From Diphasiastrum complanatum (lineage: Eukaryota > Streptophyta > Lycopodiopsida > Lycopodiales > Lycopodiaceae): a stretch of 64,000 nt of DNA. The notes below the pieces were generated by a model that saw nothing but the letters and a program-made list of their open reading frames with translations, had not been told where the DNA came from and ran no database searches. The DNA lies in contig CM055096.1 in the NCBI GenBank assembly GCA_029204225.1, positions 71,704,349-71,768,348 on the forward strand, read 5' to 3'. Positions 12,901 to 24,900 of the stretch are shown here, piece after piece. The position numbers and the translations under genes were made by a program. The stretch's first letter is position 1; each line of letters starts with the position of its first letter.

Positions 12901-15900
12901 TACCCAAGACCTAGAATGGATTCAATTCCGTTATGGTAGTGGTAGACAGGTTTTCCAAGATGGCTCATCTCATTGCAACGACCAAGAAGGTCACAGCTCT
13001 GCAAGTGGCTGAGTTGTTTATTCAGAATATTGTCAGGTTACATGGTCTTCCGAAGTCCATTGTTTCTGACAAGGATCCTAAATTTACGGGAAATTTTTGG
13101 ATTGAGGTGTTCGCCAAGCTGGGAACACAGTTGCGGATGAGGAGCTCGGAGCATCCTCATACGGATGCTCAAACAGAGCGAGTGAATCAGATCTTAGAAG
13201 ATATGCTTAGGGCATATGTTAGTAGTACGCAAACAGACTGGGTAAAGCAATTACCGCTATTGGAGTTCGCATACAATGATAAGAGACATGCGTCCACTGG
13301 ATTGAGTCCATTTGAGCTCAATTATGGTTTCAGGCCATTGAGTCCTGCAATCATAGGGATTCCGCATAGGGTACCTAGTGTTGTAGAGTTTTTGGCTCAG
13401 ATGCAGCAGAAGCTAAAGTTGGCACGAGATAACTTGTCCAAAGTTGTAGCTAGGGCAAAGAGTTATGCTCGTGAGAACCGTACCTATAGGGAATTTGAGA
13501 ATGGAGATTGGGTGTATTTACTAGTCCCTTCGAAGTCGAAGGTGCTACGCACAGGAAAGTGCGCCAAGTTATCTCCTAGGTATTGTGGACCATGGTTGAT
13601 CATTAAGAAGCTGAGCCAAGTAGCTTATAAGCTACAACTACCTGCGGGATGCAAGGTGCATCCAGTATTCCATGTTAGCAAACTGAAGAAATGTTTGCAC
13701 GATGGCGATAGCCTGGTGGAAGGTCTAGTGTCTCTTGAAGAGAAAGACACCACAGGTTATAGGCCAGACAGAATCCTAGATCGAAGGGAGCGACGATTGC
13801 GGAATCGTCTCTTTCAAGAGTATCTAGTAACTTGGAAAGGGCATCCGTTGTCAGATGGTACCTAGGAGACGCGACAGGCGTTGCAGAAGTCTTACCCAGA
13901 GTTTGTTATCGAGGACCGATGACTTGCCAGAGGAGGGAAGGATTGTTAGAGTCCAGTTACGACTCTATCATGACCCCGACACGGCCGGTTACCAAAGGGC
14001 GTGAGGCCTAGTGTTGGCAAGGGTCGGTGACCGACGAGGACATCTGTCCCAAGTTGGGAATGGTGCGTCACGAGCAGTTACCCGGTGTGGCCGCCTGACA
14101 AGCTGTCAGAGATGCGGTGTGTCTTGACCGTCGGGACCCTAGCCGTCAGTGACGAGATGCTAGCCGGCAAGTAGTCGGGGTGACCAAGAGGGTCACAGGT
14201 CTTTGGCGGGGCATGGGGGTGGTACCCTATGACTCACTCAGAATTCATAGGTCACAGGGGCCAGGCATGCCAAGTGGATTGATCACCCACAGGTGGATGC
14301 CATGTGCCAGTTGACGGGAATAGCACGTAGAAGGACTCAAGGAGGGGATGCCTATGGTTGGGAGGTTCATTCTACACACCGGCTTCTAGGATTCACGAGC
14401 TTGGAGAGATTGTCTTGTGACAACCCTCATACCTACTGCATGGTATGCATGCATGCCACTAACCCACACCATCTTATGCCCTCCGATGGTTAGCTGCACC
14501 CAGAAGTACTGTTAGGTTCGGTACAGTTATGGTCTCGTAACACTACCTCCCCCTTAAGAGCTATCTTGGTCCTTTAAGACAAAATCTAGATATAACTGAC
14601 GAAGTATACTACCTCTTTTCCAAGTGGCATTCTCAACAGGCTGATCCTTCCACTTGATTAAATATTTCTTATACAGCGTGCGATGTGTGTGTGTCTCCCT
14701 AGATTTAAGAATGCTTTTTGGCTCATGTAGAAATTGATGATAACCCACAGGCATAACAGAGCAGAGTCCCTTACTAGATTATCTGATCTAGTTAAAGCCC
14801 TCCTTAATTGGCTAACATGGAAAACTGGATGGACTTTAGTACTTTCAGGAGTTCTAGCTCATAGGAAACTTCGCCTATTCTCCTAATGATGGTAAACGGA
14901 CCAGAATACCTAGGAGATAACTTAGCACACACTCCTATTTTTAGGGTTCTAGAGTCAACAAGGACTCAAAGAAAGACTTTTTCGCCAGGGCAGGACTGAA
15001 TATCCAGTCTTTGTGGATCTACATAATGCTCAGCTCGATCATGGGCTTGCTTAATGTTTCGCTTAGCGTGTTCTACCATCTGGTTTAGGTCTTCTAAAAA
15101 GTTTTTGGCTACTTCCTGCGCCCATGGGTGAGCATGGCTAAAAACCATACATCCGCATAAGTGGGCTGTAGTTATGGACTTGGCTCTTCACATTCGCCAT
15201 GTCCAGTCGCACCTACTTTACCTTTACTTTTTATGCATAAGCAAGCCTTGGGCCCTTTATTTTATTGTTTACTGACATTTAGACTATATAGTTGGCCTTT
15301 AGCCCTATTATTCATTTTTTGACATATTACCTTGGAGGGGGGCCCTCTTGGAGGGCGCAATATTTTCCCTATTTTCCCTCCCAGTTGACTATTATCCTCT
15401 GGACCCCTTTTTAGGGCTTCCTGTTGGGTATAAGTAGGGCTCCAGTGTCACTTTCATTTTTCAGCTTATGATATGGATCTCTCTCCTTTAGCCTCCTTAG
15501 TCTCTCCTTTTCTTGCTTTCTAGGATTAAGTCTCGCTTTTATGCTACTTTCTAGATTACTCGTGGATCCGTTCGTAACTTGGCATCAGAGCACTTTCCTG
15601 AGCACAAATTTTTTTTTCTCCAAAGAACTCCACCTTCCATCGTTGTCCTTCACTGGCCTCCCTTGCTCATCTTAACCTCGCTCCCTGCCCTCCCTTGTTG
15701 TCCCCCCTTCACCTCTTGCTCTCCCTACGCTGGCCCCTACCCTCGTTGTCCCTCTCTTGCTCCCCCTATGCTGGCCTCTCCTCTTGCCTACCCTCGCTGT
15801 CCCTCATTCCCCTCGCTGTTCCTCCCTGACCCCCTCTCTTCTCCTTCTCTCCCTACCCTCGCTGCCCCTCCTTTACCTCCTCGTTGTTCATCCCTGAACT

Positions 15901-18900
15901 CCCCCCCCCCCCTCTTCTCCTTCTATCCCTAACCTCGCTGCCCCTCCTTGACCCCTCGCTGTTCATCCCTGACCCCCCCCCCCCCCCCCCCCTCTTGTCC
16001 TTCTATCCCTACCCTTGCTGCCCCTCCTTGACCCCTCGTTGTTCCTCCTTGACCCCTCCCCTCTTCTCCTTCCCTCTTTCATGCAGACAGCTCCTGCAAT
16101 TCGTGGATAAAGCACACCACATCTTCTATATTTTTTTTTGCTGCTCTTATTTCTTCATCTACGATTGGTTGCAACTGTTGTGGCATTATCGGGTGCTTTC
16201 TGAAAGCCGTGCGCGAAGTTTCTTTGAGTAAGCATTCTCATCCTGTTTGGTGGCAACCGATTTTCTTCTATCACATTCAGGAACAGTTCCTCGGTATTTT
16301 CGATCTTGGCACTTGGACTGGAGACGCCGATTTCCCTTTTCCTACTTCTATTACGAGTTTGTGTGAGAGTCACTTACGTGTTTTTTTATGGCGTACCTGT
16401 TGTGACGACTTATGTCCTCTCCTTCAGTTCGTCCATTGGATTCCGTACTTCTCTCGCTCTTGCTCTAGCTTCATTTCTCTTTCAGTATATCCGAAGCTCA
16501 TTCTCCGACCACGAGTGAACACCCTCAGGACGCTTTGACAGATCATATTTGTCAGGCCATGGACGTTGCTATTTCTAGCCTCTCTTCTCGTTGAGATACT
16601 GTCATGACCAATCTTGCCTCATTTCAGTCCCAGATTGACGCATTTGACATGTCTATCAGATATAGACGGGGGAAATTCAATACAGTAGCAGATGCCCTTA
16701 GCAGAATGCCTATGATAAACGAGCTGAGTTTTACTCAGATTCGTAATGAGTTACTCGAGTCCTTGAGAGGGAAATGCCAGCATGATGCATTCTTCTCTAC
16801 TATCTGGAACTCAGTCCAGAGCAGACAATTACAGACTCCAGAACCACCCTTAGAAATACCAACTGGTAAATGGGAGAGTATCTCCATGGATTTTATAGTA
16901 GGCCTGCCTAAAACCCAAAAGGGTAATGACGCTATATGGGTCACAGTTGACCGTCTGACCAAAATGGCTCATTTTCTTCCGACCAAAACAACTGTTAGAG
17001 CTCCAGAGTTAGCGAGGTTGTTTGTAGACGGGCTATTTAAATTGTACGGTCTACCTTCTGGCATAGTCAGCGACCGGGACAGTAAGTTTACTGGAAATTT
17101 TTGGAGGGCAGTATTCCATCATCTCCATACTAAACTTAATATGAGTACCACCAACCATCCACAGACGGACGGTCAAACAGAAAGGGTAAATCAAGTGCTG
17201 GAAGATATGCTTCGTGCATACGTCAGCAAGAAGCAGACTAATTGGGAAGAGTATCTCTCGATATTAGAGTTTGCTTATAACAGTACCAAACATTCAGCTA
17301 CGGGATACAGCCCATTTATGATGATGTACGGTTTTCAGCCACGCTCACCCACAGCTGTAGGGTTTAAACTTTTTAGAGGACCTAAACCAGATGATAGAAC
17401 ATGCTAAGCGTAACATTAGGCAGTCCCAGGATCGACCCAGGCATTATGCAGATCCACACAGACGGGATGTGCAGTTCTCCACTGGTGAGAAAGTCTACTT
17501 GAGAGTCCCAGTTGACTCTAAAACCCTCAAATCAGGAGTGTGTGCTAAGTTGTCTCCAAGGTATTGTGGTCCCTTTACCATCAGTAGGAGACTAGGCGAG
17601 GTCACCTATGAACTAGAACTCCCACACAGTAGTAAGGTTTTTCCAGTCTTTCATGTAACTTAGTTACGAAAAGCCTTAACCAGATCAGACAATCTGGTAG
17701 GGGACACTGTTCTAGTTCTCCCATTGGATCCTCAACAACCTCCACATGAACCAGAGGAGATTCTTGATAGTAGAGAGACGCAGACTCGTCATACTCTATA
17801 CCGAGAATATCTGGTTAAGTGGAATGATCAGCCTGTTGAGAATGCCACTTGGGAAAGAGGCAACGTCCTTCGCAAGATTTTTCCAGACTTTGTCTTAGAG
17901 GACCAAGACGGTTTTTAAGGGGGAGTGTTACGAGCTCGTAACCAGTGCCGAACCCTAGAGAACACAGATAGGTCACATACCACAGTCAGGGTCGTGTCCA
18001 GCGTACATGACCAACAGGGCAAGACAGTGTGAGTAGTGTGCCCCAGCACGGTCCATAGCCATGGCGGGCCTAACACAGCCTAGGGACCCTGTCAGCAGGA
18101 TAGGGCCCCCAGTTGGGTCCCGACGTGCAGTCGGCCACGTCAGTGACACGTGGCCGACACTTGGCAGTAGCATGCTATCAGTCCTCACACTGGGCTAGGA
18201 GGGGCTTACTCTATATCAGGGAGTAGGCAAGGTTGGGTGGATCAGTTAGTGTTTGCCCTACTGTGGTATTAGGATCTATTACACCCCTACATTGCCTTCC
18301 TCCTCTATTGTTCCTTCCGCCACATGTCCTCCTATTCGTCACCCCCGCTTTTGTCCGCCGCTACAGTTCGGTCAAGATCTGAAAGAAGGCTTCGGTCGAG
18401 ATCTGAAGGAACTGCTTCGGTCGAGATTTGACAGAACCGCTTTGCTTGAGATCTGACAAACGTCTTTGTTTCCGTTGTAAGAGCCCAGACCACCTCGCTC
18501 GTGATTGTCGCCAGACTCTTCCTCCTACTACTGTTGTTTTCTATCATGAGGGCACTGACACTGGCGATTCTGATATCTATATCCATATCTCTGACGATCC
18601 TGATCCTGTGTCTGAGCCTTCTTCTGACCTCCTCCGAGCTACTTGCCATGCCCAGCCTGCTTATGCTACCTGGATTGGGCATCCTGGTCCTCGCTCCATT
18701 AGATTACGCATACGCATTACTGGACGAGAATATATTGCTTTAGTGGATACAGGCAGCACACATCCCTTTATCAACAGTTACATCTCTAGTCGAATCTGTG
18801 CTTTACCTATTCCTGCTCCACAGCCTCTCACTGTTGAGGTTGTCAGTTCTCATTCTTTCCCTAGCTCTCAGATGTTCCAGGGCTTGACATACCGCATTGG

Positions 18901-21900
18901 GGATTTTTCTGGACAGGCGGATCTTTATATTATCCCTATGGAGCGCTACGATCTTATCCTTGGTGCTGAATGGTTTGCTTCTCTTGGTGCCGTTACACTG
19001 GATTTGACACGACAGACACTCACTTTTGTGCATAATTCAGTTACCCACTCCCTTGTTGGCATTGATTCCCAGGGAGATTACCAGCTGATCAGTGGGAAAC
19101 AGTTTATGCGTAGCCTTCCTAAGGCTCATTGTGCGGCTCTCTTATGTGTACAGCATGCTACAACAGCTCCTTCAGTCGCCATTTCACCACCACCAGCTGT
19201 TCCTCAGGTGATATCTGACCTATTACATCGGTATGCTTATGTCTTTTCAGAACCTACGGCGCTACCACCATTGCGTGATGTTAACCACCACATTGATCTA
19301 CGCCCTGGGTCTGCTCCCCCCTCCCGTCCTCCCTACCGTATGTCTAAGTCTGAGCGTGATGAGGTTGAGCTTCAGATATCTGCTTTATTAGACCAGGGTC
19401 TTATTGTTCCCAGCCATAGCCCTTTTGGTGCCCTTGTTCTCCTTGTTAGTAAGAAAGATGGTACCAAACGTCTCTGTGTAGATTATCGTGCCCTCAATAA
19501 GATCACTATCCGTAACCAGTACCCTATCCCTCACATGGATGACCTATTTGATCAGCTTGGCACTTCCCAGATTTTTTCCAAGATAGACCTTTGTTCTGTA
19601 TCACCAGATTAGGATGCACCCCTCTGACGAACATAAGACTGCTTTTCGTACCCATCTTGGCTTATACGAGTTTCGTGTGCTTCCTTTTGGTGTTACTAAC
19701 GGTCCTCCTACATTCCAAAACGTTATGAATAACATTATGCGTCCACTTCTTGGTCATTGTATTTTAGTTTATTTCGACAACATTCTCATTTTTAGTACAT
19801 CCCTTGACGAGCATGTGTCTCATCTCACGTCTGTCTTTCAATTACTCATTCACCATCATTTGTTTGCCAAGCTATCCAAATGTTCTTTCGCTGTTGTTGA
19901 GATTGAATTTCTTGGCTTTCTTATTTGTGATGGGCGTATTCGCCTTGATCCTTGTAAGGTTCAGGTTATCCAGAACTGGCCTACACCAAACGATGTTCAC
20001 CATGTTCGTATATTCCTCGCTTTAGCCACTCACCTTCGCCGCCCTGTTCCACACTTTGCTATTGTGGCTGCTCCTCTTCATGCTCTTCTAAATAAATCTC
20101 GTACATTTATGTAGACCCCTGATTGTCAGACAGCCTTTGATACTCTTCATCGCGCTATTGTTGATGCCGCTGTCATGTGCTTACCTCGATTTGACCAAAA
20201 ATTTATTGTTGAGACTGATGCTAGTTCCGTTGGCTTGGGTGCCTTGCTTCGCCAGTCCCAGTGCATCATTGCTTATGAGTCACGCCGGCTTGCAACGATA
20301 TTTTGTCCATGAGAAAGAGCTTCTCGCCATTATCTATGCTCTTAAGAAGTGGCGTCATTACCTATATCGTATACCATTTGACATTGTCACTGACCACCAG
20401 TCCCTCCGTTATTTATTATCCCAGCGGGATCTTAGTGATTGTCAATTTCGTTGGTTGCAATTTTTACAATCCTTTGATTTTTCTATTTTATATCGTCCTG
20501 GCCGTTCGAATGCTGTTGCCAATGCTTTATCCCATCTGCCCGCTTTGTTACACACACTGGTTGCCACCATTCCTACCTGGTTTGATGATCTTCCTTCTGC
20601 TTACCTCACTTGTCCTGACTTTCGTGATGTTTATAGTTTTGCAACTCCTGTTTCTTCTCGTCCACACCAGGTCTACTCCATCGTCGATCACCGTCTTTAT
20701 CATTTTGGGTCTCTCTGTATCCCTAGGTCCTTCCCTCTTCGTCCCCAGTTGTTGTCTGATGCTCATTCCTCCTCCATTGGTGGCCATTTTGGATTTCAAA
20801 ATTCTTATGCTCGTCTTAAGGACCACTTTTACTGGCCATTCATGAAGTTTGAGCTAGCCATTCTTATTCGTAACTACACTTTTTGTGCCCGCAATAAGTA
20901 CTCCCATGCTAAGTCTGCTGGTTTGCTTCAGAGTTGGCCTATCCCTCATTGCCAGTGGACTGATATCTCTATGGACTTTATTCTCGGCCTTCCCCGTACC
21001 CAGCGTGGTCATGATTCATGTATGGTGGTGGTTGATAGGTTCTCGAAGCAGGCACATTTCATACCAGTTCGCAGTACTATTATAGCTGAGCAGTGTGCAC
21101 GCTTATTCTTGTCAGAGATCTTTCGCCTCCATGGATTTCCTCGTACTATCCTTTCTGATCTGGATAGTAAGTTTACCTCTACATTTTGGACAAAGCTTAT
21201 GCGCATACTGGACGTTCAGCTTTTTATGAGTTCTGCTTATCACTCTACTGTCGATGGACAGTCTGAGGTCCTTAATCGGATCCTTGAGGTTTATCTCTGC
21301 CATTTTGTTACTCCTTCAGGGAAGGTGTTACGAGCTCGTGACCAGTGCCGAACCCTAGAGAACACAGATAGGTCAGATACCACAGTCAGGGTCGTGTCCA
21401 GCGTACACGACCAACAGGACAAGACAGTGTGAGTAGTGTGCCCCAGCACGGTCCATAGCCATGGCGGGCCCTGTCAGCAAGACAAGGCCCCCAGTTGGGT
21501 CCCGACGTGCAGTCGGCCACGTCAGTGCCACGTCGCCGACACTTGGCAGTTGCATGCTACCAGTCCTCACACTGGGCTAGGAGGGGCTTACTCTATATCA
21601 GGGAGTAGGCAAGGTTGGGTGGATCAGTTAGTGTTTGCCCTATTGTGGTGTTAGGATCTATTACACTGGTATCAAAGCCATCTCCATCTTTGGGAGCTTA
21701 GTAGCAGTGGTAGAGAAAGCTATCAGAGGATAGGGAAAATCTCTCAGTTTCTCAGAAAGAATAAGAGGAGGAGAATCGTTGTAGGTGCAGCCTTAAAACT
21801 TCTGAATTTCACTGAGAATTTACAGTTGTAGGAAGTAGAATTCCTTGTGGAAGAAACTCGCTGGAAAAGCAGATGTTCTACACTGATTTCAAAGAGTTTT

Positions 21901-24900
21901 GTATAGATTTCCCAGCGGAATTAGAGTAGGAATAAGCAAGCACCTCCATCGCTGTAAATTCAGAGACTTGCATCTGGTTTCCAGGGGAAAATTCAGTAGT
22001 TCTCAGCGATTTTGAAGCCAAAAGGGAAGAGCAGGGTCAGCGCTGCGTACTTCTGAAAATCCAGATTTTAGATAAAGTTTTGGGCCCCAACTTCAAAGAT
22101 TTGGAGCAATAATACTTCTGCCAGATCAGCGAGCAGGGGGTTTTTGAAATTTCAGAATTCAGAAGTGCCTTTGGACTTCAAATTTGGCTTTTTGTGGACA
22201 AATTGAGGTGCTGTCAAATCAGCAAGGGGGGATAGCAAAAGATTTCAGATCTTTTTGCATTTTTTCCGCCTTCTATTCAAAATTCTCAGAGCCACAGGTC
22301 TGAAAGCAGTTGAGGAAGAGCTGAGAGGGCTTTTCTTGATTTCTCTCTGTGGAAGTACAGTTCTCAGAAAAAGCTAAGTTTTATTTCCTTACTTTGTACA
22401 GTTGTAAATTAGTCTTTCTGACTTTCTTTTCAGAAGTTAAGGTACCACTCTTTCAGTTCTGAAAATGACCACTTCTCAGGGACCTGATCAACCCCCGGAG
22501 AGAGGCATCGACGAACTTGAAACAGAAGCCTTGGCTTTCAGTAAAGGGAAAGAACCTATGGAAATGGAAGAACAGGAACAATTCGCCGAAGAACTCGACG
22601 AATTGGTTACCAAGGAGCAGTTTCTCCACTTGGTAACAGAAGTGGACGAACTGAAGTTGGCATTAGCCAATTTATGCTCAAATCTATGATGATTCAGTGG
22701 GTAGGAAGAGGGCGAGACAACAGCCTCTTTCTGAGTAGCCTCCTCAGAAAGACTTTCAATTTAAAAAGAAATCTTTAAAAAGAAAGAAAGAAGATAAATT
22801 TAAAGGTGAAGCTCCTCAGAAACGCCCTTCACTCATACAGCCCTTAAAACCAGAAGATTTTGAGATAGCCAAACAAGAACATTTGTGCTTTGTGTGTATG
22901 GGCAAGGGACACACAGTCAGATAGTGTCCCAAGGGGCCTTTCACTAAAAAAGATAAAAAAGATAAGAAACAAGTTCATCTTGTTCAGACTGTAAGTTTCC
23001 CCAGTGACTCGGCAGCTTCCGAGATCAAAGTGTATCATTAAGATCATGAACATTGTTGCCAGCTGACCTCTACAATGCTAGCGAGACCCTTCAACTTTGG
23101 GCCGCATGACCTAGTATGCATGCATGGGAAAGTTGGTAACCAGTCAGTAAGAGTTATGGTTGATGATGGGGCAACCCATAATTTCATCAACTACACTTTG
23201 GTTAAAAAACTTAAACTACCAGAAGTACCTAGTCAGCATAGTAGGTACATAGTTTCACTAGCTAAGGGTGAAGATAAGAAAATCTGGGAAACTATGGTAA
23301 GTAACTTGAATCTTGGTATTCAAGGGGTACAAGATGAAATAAACTTTCAGATAATGCACCTAGATCGCACAGACATTGTTCTCGGGAGAGATTGGCTCTA
23401 CAGTTTAGGACTTTCCCTCCACAAATTATCAAGAGAACACCCTCAGCTTTCAGCATAAAGGCCAAGAGATCCAGTTGCATGGGGAGCATGATGTTCCCAA
23501 CAGCCCTATGGTCTGCAGTTCAGAGCTCTGTCAGCTAATCGGAGACGACGACCATCAAGTATTCTTATGTGACTTTCAGTTTATTCCTGAAGTTTCTATT
23601 TCTAGTTCTATACAGCATAAAATCAGTAAATTAGAAACTTTATTGTCTAAATTTAAAGATGTTTTTCCTGAAGATTTGCCACATGGTTTGCCACCTAGCA
23701 GAGAGGTAGATCATGTAATAAACCTAGTACCAAGTACAGCACCTGTTTCTAAACCTCCGTATCGGGTCAGCCGAACAGAGGATGAAGAAATAACTAGGCA
23801 GTTAACAGATTATCTTGGAAAAGGCCAAATTCAGACTAGTAGTTCACCATGGGCCTCACCAGTCCTATTGGTGAAAAAGGAGGGGTCTATGCGTCTTTGT
23901 GTAGATTACAGAGCCCTCAATAAAGTCACAATCAAGAATAAGTACCCTATGCATTGGGCAGACGAGTTGTTTGATCAACTTGACGGGGCTAAGTTTTTCA
24001 GTAAAATAGACCTCAAATCGAGATATCATCAAGTCCGTATAAAATCGGAAGATGTACCGAAAACAGCTTTTAGGACTCGTCATGGTCATTATGAGTTTAA
24101 GGTGATGCCATTTGGGCTCACAAATGCTCCAGCTACCTTTATGACCTTGATGAACAGTGTCCTCAGACCATACTTGGGTAATTTGTAGTCATATTTTAAG
24201 ATAACATCCTCGTCTACAGTAAAACGAGGAAGGAGCATGTAAAACACCTCAGACAGGTGTTTCGACTGCTCAGAAAGCATAAGTGTGAATTCTTCGTAGA
24301 AGAAGTAGCATATTTGGGTCACATTATCTCGTCAGATGGAATTAAAATGGACCCGAATAAGGTTAAAGCCATACTCAGTTGGTCGAGACCTCAGAATATT
24401 TTGGAACTTCAGATCTTTCTTGGTTTGGTGGGATATTACAGACGATTTGTCAAGGAATATGCTCAGATAGCAGTTCCCAAAACAAAAGTTCTTAAGGGGA
24501 AGGGAAAGGAGTTCATTTGGGAGTCCGCACAGCAGGAGAGCTTTGATGCTCTCAAAACAGCCTTAGCTACAGCACCAGTTTTAAAGGTCGTCGACCCCAA
24601 TCAGCCATTTGTGGTCGAAACAGATGCTAGCGACTTTGCAGTAGGTGCTGTGCTAACTCAGAGTGGACGACCAGTTGCGTTCGAGAGTAAAAAACTCGAG
24701 CCAGCTCAGACTAGGTACAATGCCTATGAAAAGGAACTCTTTTCTATAGTCCATGCCCTTAAGACTTGGAGGCATTATTTGTATGGTGCCAACTTTGAGG
24801 TCCTGACAGACCATGAAAGTCTCAGATACCTTTGCAATCAACCTGAGCTTAGAGGTCGGAAAGCTCGTTGGGCAGAGTTGATGCAAGAGTTTGATATGTC

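Larger units (their letters stand above)
8297..14422 (+). mobile_element. Element A1: Ty3/gypsy chromovirus with both LTRs
   Basis: 6126 bases, LTR to LTR, flanked by the TSD ACCCT (8292-8296 and 14423-14427), inserted in the 3'LTR of element C. A primer-binding site tggtatcaaagcc (8774-8786) follows the 5'LTR and is complementary to initiator-Met tRNA. Internal order is leader, gag, RT, RNase H, integrase, chromodomain. No aspartic protease motif is seen between zinc knuckle and RT. Several frameshifts and stops and a deletion in the integrase zinc-binding region make it defective. It is antisense to the paladin gene. Confidence 0.93.

Noticed and set aside
15579-16231. Two proline-rich plus-strand frames over 110 codons
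   Set aside because: They arise from the C/T-only leader of D1 and have no conserved motif.
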